64,000 bases of DNA, taken from contig NZ_JACTVJ010000012.1 of NCBI RefSeq assembly GCF_014493765.1, positions 124,001 through 188,000 of the forward strand, read 5' to 3'. Shown in pieces: positions 35,490 to 43,439 of this stretch. The position numbers were made by a program, and so were the translations under genes. Origin of the DNA: Streptomyces polyasparticus. GTDB lineage: Bacteria > Actinomycetota > Actinomycetes > Streptomycetales > Streptomycetaceae. The notes beneath the pieces are model-generated. The model was not told where the DNA came from. It searched no databases and worked only from the letters and a program-made list of their open reading frames with translations. The first letter of the stretch is position 1. Each line of letters begins with the position of its first letter.

Positions 35490-36413
35490 TCAGGCACCCA
35501 CCGGCTGCTCGGCCAGATAGCTCACCGCACGCTTCATGTCGGCGTCGAGCGCGGCCAGTTGGCCGCCCGCCAGCGGCCCGCGCGGTGGCCGGCACGGTCC
35601 GCCGTAGCGGCCGACGAGGTCCATTCCGTGCTTGATGGCCTGGACGAACTCGGTGCGCGAGTCCCAGCGGAAGGCCGCGACGAGGGGCTCGTAGAGCTCC
35701 CTGGCCTCCGTGAGCCGGCCGGCCAGCGCAAGCTCGTAGAGGCGTACGGACTCGGCGGGGAACACGTTCGGGAAGCCGGCGAACCAGCCGGTGGCGCCCA
35801 TCAGGAGCGCCTCGAGGACCAGGTCGTCGGCGCCCGCCACCACGGTGATCTCCGGCGCGCGCTCCCGTATCTCCAGGATCCGCCGTACGTCACCGGAGAA
35901 CTCCTTGACGGCCACGATGTTGTCGATCGCGGCGATCTCGGCGACCACGTCCGGGGTCAGGTCCACCTTGGTGTCGATCGGGTTGTTGTACGCCATGACC
36001 GGCAGGCCCGCGGCCGCGACCTGCTCGAAGTGGTCAATCACCTCGGAGGTGTTGGCGCGGTACATGGTCGGCGGCAGACACAGCACACCATGCGCGCCGT
36101 CCTCGGCGGCCTTCTCCGCCCACGCCCTGGCCTGGTGTGCGCCGACACCGTGCACACCGACCACCACGATCCCGTCGTCGCCGACGGCCTCGATCGCGGT
36201 ACGGGCGACGGCCCTGCGTTCCTCGTCGGTGAGGGAGGAGTACTCGCCGAGTGAGCCGTTGGGGCCGACGCCCCGGCAGCCGTTGTCGATGAGCCAGCGG
36301 CAGTGCTCGGCGTACCGGTCGAGGTCGACGCGGAGTCCGGCGGGGGCGGCCGGGTCCTCCGCGTAGGGCAGGGCGGTGGCCACGATGACCCCGTCGAGCT
36401 TCTCCTGTGTCAT
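35490..36413 (-). CDS. DapA-family protein, probable pyrroline-4-hydroxy-2-carboxylate deaminase
   Basis: A 307-residue class I aldolase-fold enzyme. It has NGSLGEYSSLTDEER, the tyrosine YNNP motif (MAYNNPID) and the Schiff-base lysine IVAVKEFSGD. Next to a hydroxyproline epimerase and dehydrogenase subunits, the best fit is the deaminase that makes 2-oxoglutarate semialdehyde. ATG 36413 follows GAGAGGGAACGAC. A dehydrogenase for that semialdehyde is not seen in the cluster. Confidence 0.82.
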   Translation of the reverse strand: MTQEKLDGVIVATALPYAEDPAAPAGLRVDLDRYAEHCRWLIDNGCRGVGPNGSLGEYSSLTDEERRAVARTAIEAVGDDGIVVVGVHGVGAHQARAWAEKAAEDGAHGVLCLPPTMYRANTSEVIDHFEQVAAAGLPVMAYNNPIDTKVDLTPDVVAEIAAIDNIVAVKEFSGDVRRILEIRERAPEITVVAGADDLVLEALLMGATGWFAGFPNVFPAESVRLYELALAGRLTEARELYEPLVAAFRWDSRTEFVQAIKHGMDLVGRYGGPCRPPRGPLAGGQLAALDADMKRAVSYLAEQPVGA

Positions 36414-36462
36414 GTCGTTCCCTCTCCTTGTGCTCGTCGGGGGGTGCGGTGTCATCTGTGCG

Positions 36463-37794
36463 TCAGAGGGTCGGTTCCTCGGCCAGCTCGCCGAGGCGGA
36501 TCGGGGCGGCGATCGGCCGGCGGGCGAAGGTGGCGGCGGCGTCCGGGATGCCGGTGAGCTCGGCGACCGCACGGCCGCAGACGCGGCCCTGGCACGGGCC
36601 GAGTCCGGCGCGGGTCACGAGCTTGAGCGCACGGCCGCCGCAGACCTCGCGCTCGCGGGCGGCGCCGCGCAGTTCCCCGTACGTGACCTCCTCGCAGCGG
36701 CACACGAGGGTGTCCTCGCGCAGCCAGGTGCGCCAGCCGTCCCGTACGGGGTACGCGGCATCCAGCGCGGCCGCGAAGCGGCGTCCCCTGCGGGCCTTGC
36801 GCAGCGCTCGTACGGGTGGTGCGGGGTGGGCGCCGAGCAGCCGGGCGGCGCTGGCGCCCGCGATCTCGCCCTCGGCGGCGGAGAGTTCGGCTCCGCCGAT
36901 GCCGGTGAGCTCACCTGCGGCGAACACTCCGGGTACGGAAGTGGCCTGCGCGGCGTCCACCGTGACGAACCCGTCGGCCAGGGCGCAGCGCGCCGCCACC
37001 GCGAGTTCCAGCTGCGGTGTGAATCCGAATCCCACGCACACGGCGTCGACTTCGACGCGGCGCGCGCTGCCCGGGACGACCGTCCAGTCGGGACGCAGCC
37101 GGGCGGTCGTGACCGACTCCACGCGATCCGTGCCGTGCGCCTCGATGACCGTGGTCCGACGGCGATACGGGACCCGCTGCCGGGCCAACACGCTTGCGTA
37201 TCCGGCCAGTTCACCCAGCTTGCCGATGCCCGCCGACAGGCCGCCGCCCGGCCGGGCGAGCCATCCGGTGACGGGGTCGCCCGCCTCCAGCACCCCGGCG
37301 ACCTCCGCGCCCACGTCGAGCAGGGACCGGGCCACGGGCAGCAGGAACGGTCCGGTCCCGGCGAGCAGCACCCGCTCCCCCACCCGTACTCCTTGGCCTT
37401 TCGCGAGCGCCTGCGCGGCGCCCGCCGTGAAGACGCCGGGCAGATCCCAGCCGGGGAACGGCAGCGCGCGGTCAAAGGCGCCGGTGGCCAGCACGAGGGC
37501 CGGAGTGTCGATGCTGCGCCCGGACCTTCCGGGGCCGTCCGCAGGTCCGGTGCGCACATGCACCCGGTGCCCGCCCGCCACCGGTTCGAGCGCCCACACC
37601 ACCGACTCGGCCAGGTGCTCGACGCGGGCCGGCAGCGTGAACCGCTCCGTGCCCGCGCGGGTGTCCTGCCGGTGGTACTGGCCCCCGAGCCGGGCGCCCG
37701 AATCGATCAACAGCACGTCCGTGCCTGCCTGCGCGGCCGCCCGGGCCGCCGCCATTCCGGCAGGCCCCGCGCCCACGACGACGACGCGGCTCAT
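36463..37794 (-). CDS. FAD/NAD(P)-binding oxidoreductase with [2Fe-2S] domain, D-hydroxyproline dehydrogenase subunit
   Basis: A 443-residue flavoprotein. VVVVGAGPAGMAAARAAAQA binds FAD; a second GxG (VLLAGTGPFLLPVARSLL) binds NAD or FAD. The C-terminal BFD-like [2Fe-2S] motif is LVCRCEEVTYGEL with GPCQGRVCGRA. This layout matches HcnA-like and LhpE/F-type subunits of opine and D-hydroxyproline dehydrogenases. Its start overlaps the stop of the small ferredoxin-like gene by 4 bp. Confidence 0.83.
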   Translation of the reverse strand: MSRVVVVGAGPAGMAAARAAAQAGTDVLLIDSGARLGGQYHRQDTRAGTERFTLPARVEHLAESVVWALEPVAGGHRVHVRTGPADGPGRSGRSIDTPALVLATGAFDRALPFPGWDLPGVFTAGAAQALAKGQGVRVGERVLLAGTGPFLLPVARSLLDVGAEVAGVLEAGDPVTGWLARPGGGLSAGIGKLGELAGYASVLARQRVPYRRRTTVIEAHGTDRVESVTTARLRPDWTVVPGSARRVEVDAVCVGFGFTPQLELAVAARCALADGFVTVDAAQATSVPGVFAAGELTGIGGAELSAAEGEIAGASAARLLGAHPAPPVRALRKARRGRRFAAALDAAYPVRDGWRTWLREDTLVCRCEEVTYGELRGAAREREVCGGRALKLVTRAGLGPCQGRVCGRAVAELTGIPDAAATFARRPIAAPIRLGELAEEPTL

Positions 37795-38048
37795 GACGGG
37801 AGCTCCGCACCGTGCTGCACGCGGATGTCGTCGCCGTCGCGCACCAGGCGCTGACAGGCCCGTACATCCGCGACACCGTTCACCACGACCAGACAGTCGA
37901 AGCAGACACCGATTCCGCAGAAGACACCTCGCGGCCGACCGCTGCCCCGGGTCGTACGCCAGGACGTGAGGCCCCTGCCGAGCAGCACGCCCGCCACGGT
38001 CTGCCCCTCGAGGGCCGTGGTCTCCTCACCGTCGATCCGCACCTTCAC
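37791..38048 (-). CDS. Small (2Fe-2S)-binding protein, dehydrogenase subunit
   Basis: 85 residues with the plant-type ferredoxin pattern GVFCGIGVCFDCLVVVNGVA and a fourth Cys in RACQRLV. Such short ferredoxin-like proteins are the gamma subunit beside HcnA/HcnB-like flavoproteins. GTG 38048 follows GGGGAGG. The sequence of this start region is repeated three times upstream. Confidence 0.82.
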   Translation of the reverse strand: MKVRIDGEETTALEGQTVAGVLLGRGLTSWRTTRGSGRPRGVFCGIGVCFDCLVVVNGVADVRACQRLVRDGDDIRVQHGAELPS

Positions 38049-38168
38049 GCCGCGGCCTCCCCGTCGATCCGTACGCTCACGCCACGGCCTCCCCGTATTT
38101 CCGTACGGTCCTTTGGCGGCCTCCCGTCGATCGGCATCCTCACGCCGCCGCCTCCCCGTCGATCACGG
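38044..38168. repeat. Degenerate direct repeats carrying a ribosome site and start context
   Basis: Four imperfect copies of a unit containing GCCTCCCCGTCGATC (plus strand) lie at about 38044-38073, 38076-38108, 38112-38138 and 38139-38168. On the minus strand each encodes IDGEAAA or similar, ends in GTGA and supplies GGGGAGG, so the oxidase 3' end and the ferredoxin 5' end look like copies of one another with short leftover frames between. Confidence 0.7.
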
Positions 38169-39327
38169 CCGCCCGGTCCACGCGGAAAGGCTCCGGGTCG
38201 ACCTCGGGCACGGCTCCCGTGAACAGATCGGCGAGCAACCGGCCGGTGGCGGCGGCGAGTCCGATGCCCGCGCCCTCGTGACCGGTCGCATGCCACAGGC
38301 CGGGCAGCCTGGGATCGGCGCCGATCACCGGCAAGTGGTCGGGCGCATAAGGGCGGAAGCCTCCGTACGCCCGCATCACCGGCACATCGGCCAGGACCGG
38401 GAAGAGCGCGACGGCCTTACGGGCCAGCTCGCGAAGGACGTCGATGCGTACGGTGTCGTCGAAGCCGACGCGTTCGCGGCTGGAGCCGATGAGCACGGTG
38501 CCCGCCCGCGTGGACTCGACGACCGTGGAGGTCTGCAGATCGGCCTCGCCGCTGGCGACCGCTCCCACGTAGTCGGCGTCGTACACCTTGCGCCGTACGG
38601 TGCCGGGCGGCAGCGGACCGGTCACCAGGATCATGCCGCGCCGGGGCAGCACATTGATCGGGGCGCCGACCCGGGCGGCGAACGAACCCGCCCACGGGCC
38701 ACAGGCGTTGACCACCGCACGGCAGGCGATCGTGCCGCGGTCCGTGCGCACGCCGCTGACCCGGCCGGCGGAGTCCCGGGTCACCCCGAGCACCTCCGTG
38801 CCGGCCCGGACCTCGCCGCCACGTGCCCGTACCGCGGCGAGCAGGGTGGTGGCCGCGAGCACCGGCTGCAGCTGGGCGTCCTCGGGATAGTGGACGGCGG
38901 CGGTGACCTTGCGGGTGAGGTGGGGTTCGAGTGCCGCCGCGTCCGCCGGGGCGATCTCGTCCGCCCGGATCCCCACGGCACGTTGGGCGGCCGCGAAACG
39001 CGACAGCGATGCGGCGGCGTCCGGCGTGGTCGCGACGACCAGGCCGCCCTTGGCCTCCCACTCCGCCTCCGCCAGAGCGGGGCCGAGCTCTTCGCGCAGC
39101 GCGGCGAGCAGTTCGGGCCAGCGGCGGCGCGAGACGCGGGCGAGTTCCAGCTCGGGGCCGGGCGCCTTGTCGGAGACCAGCACATTGCCCTCGCCCGCGG
39201 CGGTCGTGCCGGCGGCGATCGCACCGCGGTCGAGCACCGTCACCTCGAGGCCGGCGGCGCTGAGCGCCTCCGCACAGGCCGCGCCGATCATGCCGGCACC
39301 GGCCACCACGACGTCCGGGCTCACCAC
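38140..39327 (-). CDS. FAD-dependent D-amino-acid oxidase family protein, D-hydroxyproline dehydrogenase catalytic subunit
   Basis: A 395-residue DAO-superfamily enzyme. PDVVVAGAGMIGAACAEALS binds ADP of FAD; AVVNACGPWAGSFAARVG and GLWHATGHEGAGIGLAAATG complete the FAD site. With the two downstream iron-sulfur/flavin subunits it would form a three-subunit D-hydroxyproline dehydrogenase. GTG 39327 or 39324 can start it. The last residues IDGEAAA belong to the repeat described at 38044-38168. Confidence 0.85.
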   Translation of the reverse strand: MVSPDVVVAGAGMIGAACAEALSAAGLEVTVLDRGAIAAGTTAAGEGNVLVSDKAPGPELELARVSRRRWPELLAALREELGPALAEAEWEAKGGLVVATTPDAAASLSRFAAAQRAVGIRADEIAPADAAALEPHLTRKVTAAVHYPEDAQLQPVLAATTLLAAVRARGGEVRAGTEVLGVTRDSAGRVSGVRTDRGTIACRAVVNACGPWAGSFAARVGAPINVLPRRGMILVTGPLPPGTVRRKVYDADYVGAVASGEADLQTSTVVESTRAGTVLIGSSRERVGFDDTVRIDVLRELARKAVALFPVLADVPVMRAYGGFRPYAPDHLPVIGADPRLPGLWHATGHEGAGIGLAAATGRLLADLFTGAVPEVDPEPFRVDRAAVIDGEAAA

Positions 39328-39339
39328 CCACCCCGCTTT

Positions 39340-39357
39340 CGTTCATTTCAATGAACG
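39340..39357. promoter_or_regulatory. Operator upstream of the hydroxyproline operon
   Basis: A perfect dyad CGTTCATT-TC-AATGAACG lies 12 bp before the oxidase start, in the gap after the XRE-cupin regulator. Likely bound by that regulator. Confidence 0.65.
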
Positions 39358-39398
39358 GGGCGAGACTAGAAAGGAGTTGAGGGCACGGTCAACCCTTC

Positions 39399-40013
39399 TC
39401 ACAGCTCCGGCTTCCGCGGCGCAGGCACCGCACACGATCCCCGCAGCGCGGGCGGCCCGGAATCCGCCGGGTACTCCAGCATCAGAACGGAGACGACCGG
39501 CCCGCCGACGGTCTCGTAGACATGCGGGCCGCGCGCGTCGAAGCACACGTAATCGCCGGGCCCCAACTCGTACGGCGCCTCCGGCGGACCCACTCTGAGC
39601 TGCCCCGACGTCACAACGACGTGTTCGCGCCCCGGGTGGCCCGCGGAGTGCTGCACCTCGCCCGGGCGCACTCGCTGGTCGTACAGCTCGATCGCCTTGT
39701 CGGTGATGTCCATGCGGCGCAGCATCCGCAGATCCACCGCGTTGCTGCTGAGCACCTCGAGCCCCCTGGAGCGCACGAGCACCACATCCGGGTCGGTGCG
39801 CTCGGTGAGCAGGGAGGAGACCGGAACCCCGAGAGCGTTCGACAAACTGAACACTGTCTCGATCGTGGGGTTCCCCGTGCCGGACTCCAGCTGCGACAGC
39901 GTCCCCTTGGCGATGCCGGACGCGCGAGCCAGCGCGGAGAGCGTGAGCCCCGCCTGTTCGCGCAGCACGCGAAGGTTCGCCCCCAGCACCCTGCCGGCCT
40001 GTTCCCGTACCAC
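39399..40013 (-). CDS. XRE-family regulator with C-terminal cupin domain
   Basis: A 204-residue regulator. The HTH is LRVLREQAGLTLSALARASG followed by IAKGTLSQLESGTGNPTIET. The C-terminal cupin includes VRPGEVQHSAGHPGREHVVV and LGPGDYVCFDARGPHVYETV. Such proteins control amino-acid and amine catabolic genes. GTG 40013 follows GAGGAGG. It is first in line with the hydroxyproline operon, with a dyad between. Confidence 0.87.
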   Translation of the reverse strand: MVREQAGRVLGANLRVLREQAGLTLSALARASGIAKGTLSQLESGTGNPTIETVFSLSNALGVPVSSLLTERTDPDVVLVRSRGLEVLSSNAVDLRMLRRMDITDKAIELYDQRVRPGEVQHSAGHPGREHVVVTSGQLRVGPPEAPYELGPGDYVCFDARGPHVYETVGGPVVSVLMLEYPADSGPPALRGSCAVPAPRKPEL

Positions 40014-40075
40014 CCGACCTCCTCGGCTCCTGTGCGCTGGAGGCTACCTCGCGGTGCGCGCGGCCGAACCGGTTT

Positions 40076-40098
40076 GACCTTCACACGGTGACAAGGTC
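40076..40098 (+). promoter_or_regulatory. MerR-type promoter/operator
   Basis: TTGACC (40074-40079) is followed by a dyad with perfect arms GACCTT and AAGGTC over 11 bases, with CAC-ACG-GTG symmetry inside. A dyad starting in the -35 box is the hallmark of MerR-controlled promoters. The MerR gene lies two cistrons downstream. Confidence 0.65.
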
Positions 40099-40126
40099 TT
40101 GGTTCGTGACCGAGGAGGTGATCTCG

Positions 40127-40807
40127 ATGACGATCACGACACAGGACACGGAGAGCACCCGCGTGCTCCAGGCACTCGGCGACGGCCGTGCGTCGGTGCG
40201 GCTGCGGGCCGCGCTGGCGGCCGGTTCGGCGCCCGCGCCGGGGTTGGTCACTGCGCTCGTCGAGCTGTGCGCGATCGAGCCGGAGTTCTTCGTACGGGAC
40301 ATGCTGACCTGGGCGCTCACCCGCCACCCGGTGGACCTGACGCTGCCCGCGTTGCTGCGCGAACTCGGATCGGAGTGCGTCCAGGCACGGAGCCAGGCCC
40401 TGCACACGCTGTCCAAGCTCGGGGACCGGCGCGCCTGGCCCGCGCTCACCCACGCGCTGCTGACCGACACCGAGGACGAGGTGGCGCGCAGCGCCTGGCG
40501 GGCCGCGGTGATCCTCGTACCGGAGGGCGAGGAGCCGGCGCTCGCCAATGTGCTGGCGACGCAGCTCGGGCGCGGCGGCCGGGAGACGCAGCTGAGTCTG
40601 AGCCGGGCGATGATCGCGCTCGGCGACCGCGGTGTGCCCGCCCTGGAGGCGGCAGCGACGGCGCCGGGCGAGGGTGTGCGAGCGCATGCCCTGGCCACGC
40701 TGCGGCTGCTGCGCGATCCGGACGCGGGGTTCGAGTTCGCCGTCGAGGAGGCGAAGCGGATCGTCGCGTTGCAGGACCGCCCCGGCGATGATCGCCCGGA
40801 ACAATAG
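40127..40807 (+). CDS. HEAT-repeat (PBS lyase-like) protein
   Basis: A 226-residue all-alpha protein built of HEAT-like repeats: LRAALAAGSAPAPGLVTALV, ALTRHPVDLTLPALLRELGS, ALHTLSKLGDRRAWPALTHA and later ones. GAGGAGG precedes ATG 40127. The stop is four bases from the MerR-HEAT start, so both are one operon. Stand-alone HEAT proteins act as protein-binding scaffolds; no partner is known here. Confidence 0.78.
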   Translation: MTITTQDTESTRVLQALGDGRASVRLRAALAAGSAPAPGLVTALVELCAIEPEFFVRDMLTWALTRHPVDLTLPALLRELGSECVQARSQALHTLSKLGDRRAWPALTHALLTDTEDEVARSAWRAAVILVPEGEEPALANVLATQLGRGGRETQLSLSRAMIALGDRGVPALEAAATAPGEGVRAHALATLRLLRDPDAGFEFAVEEAKRIVALQDRPGDDRPEQ

Positions 40808-40811
40808 GCAC

Positions 40812-41816
40812 ATGCTGATCGGCGAGGTGGCGAGAAGGTCCGGGGTCAGTGCCCGCATGCTGCGGCACTACGAGTCGCTCGGGCTCCTTCGGCCCACGGC
40901 GCGTACGGGCACGGGCTATCGGGAGTACTCCGCCGAGGACATCCGGCGGATCTTCCATATCGAGAGCCTGCGGACGCTGGGCCTGTCGCTGCGCGAGATC
41001 GGGCGGGCGCTGGACGATCCCGGCTTCGCGCCCGCGTCGCTCGTGGGCGATCTCATCGCGCAGACGCGGCAGCGCATCGCGGCGGAGACGGAGCTGCTCA
41101 CCCGGCTGCAGCGGATCGACTCCGCCGACCCGGGCAGTTGGGAGGCGGTGCTCCATGTGGTCGGGCTGTTGCAGGCGTTGGGGTCGCACAGCCCGGACGC
41201 TCGGCAGCGCGCGGCCCTGGACTCGGCCGATGACGCTCCGGTGCCGAGGGAGGCCTTGGCCGAGGCGGTGCTCAGCGAGACCGATGCCCATGTGGCGGGC
41301 GCGCTTCGCTGGGCGCTGGCCCGGGCGGGCGAGGACGTGCCGGCGGTGCTCGCGGAGGGCCTGACCTCGGCGAGCACCGAGGTGCGGGAGCGTGCGGTGC
41401 GCTGCCTGGCCGAGATGACCGGCGCCGATGTGACCGACCTCCTGCACCGCGCCCTCGCCGACGAGGACGCCGTGGTGCGCGGCCATGCGGCGGTCGCGTT
41501 GGGCAGTCGCGGAGCCGTCGAAGCGCTGCCGGTGCTCGTCGACATGATCGTGGAGGGTACGAGGGACACGGATGCGGCCGACGCGTTGAGTGTGCTGGCG
41601 GGGGATGCGGCCGCGGCGGAGCGGATCGCGGGGCTGCTCGTGGACCGCCTCGGCCGGCCGGATACGGAGGCGGGGGCGCGGGGGCGGCTGACGCAGGCCT
41701 TGGCGGGCATTCCCGGCGAGACGACCGACCGCGCTCTCGCGGAGTTGTCGCGGGACGAGGACCGGGCAGTGGCGCTGACCGCCGCGTATCTGATCGACCT
41801 GCGTGCGTCAGACTGA
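40812..41816 (+). CDS. MerR-family regulator fused to HEAT repeats
   Basis: 334 residues. The MerR HTH covers residues 1-70 (MLIGEVARRSGVSARMLRHY, then GYREYSAEDIRRI), followed by a dimerisation helix to about 115. The rest is HEAT-like: ALRWALARAGEDVPAVLAEG, VRERAVRCLAEMTGADVTDL, VRGHAAVALGSRGAVEALPV. Using HEAT repeats in place of a small-molecule domain suggests protein-ligand sensing. It likely binds the dyad at 40076. Confidence 0.85.
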   Translation: MLIGEVARRSGVSARMLRHYESLGLLRPTARTGTGYREYSAEDIRRIFHIESLRTLGLSLREIGRALDDPGFAPASLVGDLIAQTRQRIAAETELLTRLQRIDSADPGSWEAVLHVVGLLQALGSHSPDARQRAALDSADDAPVPREALAEAVLSETDAHVAGALRWALARAGEDVPAVLAEGLTSASTEVRERAVRCLAEMTGADVTDLLHRALADEDAVVRGHAAVALGSRGAVEALPVLVDMIVEGTRDTDAADALSVLAGDAAAAERIAGLLVDRLGRPDTEAGARGRLTQALAGIPGETTDRALAELSRDEDRAVALTAAYLIDLRASD

Positions 41817-41866
41817 GCGGCGTGCGGTGTGTGTGTGCGCGGGCGTCACCCACCTTCTCAGCACTC

Positions 41867-41882
41867 ATCCACATAATGCAAT
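41867..41882. promoter_or_regulatory. Shared motif ATCCAC-N4-TGCAAT before the MHS transporter
   Basis: ATCCAC ATAA TGCAAT. The reverse complement pattern occurs at 44845-44860 before the iclR gene. Two copies at two promoters of one cluster suggest the IclR binding site. Confidence 0.5.
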
Positions 41883-41973
41883 CCCTATTCAAACTGTGGA
41901 CCGTCCTGTAAGTTCCGGCGGCAGCGCAGAGTTCACAGCCCTGCGCGCAGAACGGAACGGCGCAGGAGGCGCA

Positions 41974-43326
41974 GTGAGCCACATGATCGACCAGTCGTCG
42001 CGCGGCGCCGGCCAGGCCGACGACCCACAGACGGCCGACGTCCCACAGGTGAAGGAGCCGGACGCCAAAAGCCTGCGCAAGGTCCTCGTCGCGGCGGGCC
42101 TCGGCCACTTCGTCGAGTGGTTCGACTTCGGCATCTACGGCACCCTCGCGGTGATCCTGGCCCACCAGTTCTTCCCCTCGGGCAACCCCCAGGCCGAACT
42201 GCTCTCCACCTTTGCCGTTTTCGGCGCCGGGTTCGTCATGCGCCCCCTGGGCGGCATGTTCTTCGGCTCGCTCGGCGACCGTATCGGACGGCAGAAGACG
42301 CTCGCGATCGTCGTCCTCACCACCTCGGCCGCGACCCTCGCCATGGGACTGCTGCCCACTCACGCCACGGCCGGCGTGCTCGCTCCGGCACTGCTCGTGC
42401 TGTGCCGTCTCGTCCAGGGCTTCGCCGCGGGCGGCGAGAGCGCGGGCGCCACCACCCTGCTCGCCGAGTACGCGCCCGAGCGCCGCCGCGGCTTCGTCAC
42501 CTCGTGGATCGACGCCTCCGGCTTCGCCGCCTTCGTCGCCGGTTCCGGCCTCGTCCTGCTGCTGTCCGCAGCTCTTGGCGACGCGATGGACGACTGGGGC
42601 TGGCGCATCCCCTTCCTGCTCGCCGCCCCACTCGGAATCGCCGGGTTCTATCTGCGCTCGCGGCTCGAGGACTCCCCCGAGTTCCGCAAACTCAAGAGCG
42701 AAGGAGGCCAGTCGCGTTCGCCGCTGCGCGAGAGCTTCACCATCGCGCGCACGGCGATGCTGTTCTGCGTCGGCTTCATGGTCATCAAGGCCGTCGGGCA
42801 CTGGGCGCTGCAGACGTTCATGCCCGGATATCTGCAGACCACGCTGGAGTTCAGCCGGGTGCAGGCCTTCGCCATCACCACGGCCGGTCTGTTCGTCGTC
42901 GCGCTCGCGGTCCCGTTCATGGGCGCGCTGTCCGACCGCGTGGGCCGCAAGCCCCTCCTCATCGCGGGCAGCGCCGGCATGGCGGTCCTCGCCTGGCCCG
43001 CGTTCTGGCTCCTGAGCGTCGGCAACGGGCTGCTCGCCGCGGTGGCGATGATCGCGCTCGGCCTGTGTCTGGCCGCGTTCGACGGCGCGATCTCCGCGGC
43101 GCTCGCCGAGCTGTTCCCCACGCGGGTGCGCTACGGCGCCATGGCGGTCTCGTACAACTTCGCCGCCGCGATCTTCGGCGGCATGACCCCCTACTTCGCC
43201 ACCTGGCTGATCGGCGCGAGCGGTTACGCACTCTCCCCCGCCTTCTACCTCATCGTGATCGCCGTCGTCTCCGGCGTCACGGTGCTCAGGGCGCGCGAGA
43301 CGGCACCCGCTCGCATCTCCGACTGA
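41974..43326 (+). CDS. MFS transporter, metabolite:H+ symporter (MHS) family
   Basis: A 450-residue 12-helix permease. GHFVEWFDFGIYGTLAVILA at the first helix, RPLGGMFFGSLGDRIGRQKT (motif A) and LVQGFAAGGESAGATTLLAE are typical of MHS proteins (citrate, shikimate, proline/betaine, dicarboxylates). GTG 41974 follows GGAGGCGCA; the frame is open further upstream without a site. It probably imports the sugar acid or uronide used by the cluster that follows. Confidence 0.87.
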   Translation: MSHMIDQSSRGAGQADDPQTADVPQVKEPDAKSLRKVLVAAGLGHFVEWFDFGIYGTLAVILAHQFFPSGNPQAELLSTFAVFGAGFVMRPLGGMFFGSLGDRIGRQKTLAIVVLTTSAATLAMGLLPTHATAGVLAPALLVLCRLVQGFAAGGESAGATTLLAEYAPERRRGFVTSWIDASGFAAFVAGSGLVLLLSAALGDAMDDWGWRIPFLLAAPLGIAGFYLRSRLEDSPEFRKLKSEGGQSRSPLRESFTIARTAMLFCVGFMVIKAVGHWALQTFMPGYLQTTLEFSRVQAFAITTAGLFVVALAVPFMGALSDRVGRKPLLIAGSAGMAVLAWPAFWLLSVGNGLLAAVAMIALGLCLAAFDGAISAALAELFPTRVRYGAMAVSYNFAAAIFGGMTPYFATWLIGASGYALSPAFYLIVIAVVSGVTVLRARETAPARISD

Positions 43327-43439
43327 TCTGTTCGCCGCACGTCATCCACACGGCCCCCACCGCACTCCTCGTACACGGTCCACCGCACTCCCGTCATCCC
43401 CAGCTCGCCGCACGTCACGTCACTCAAGGGAGAGTCACC

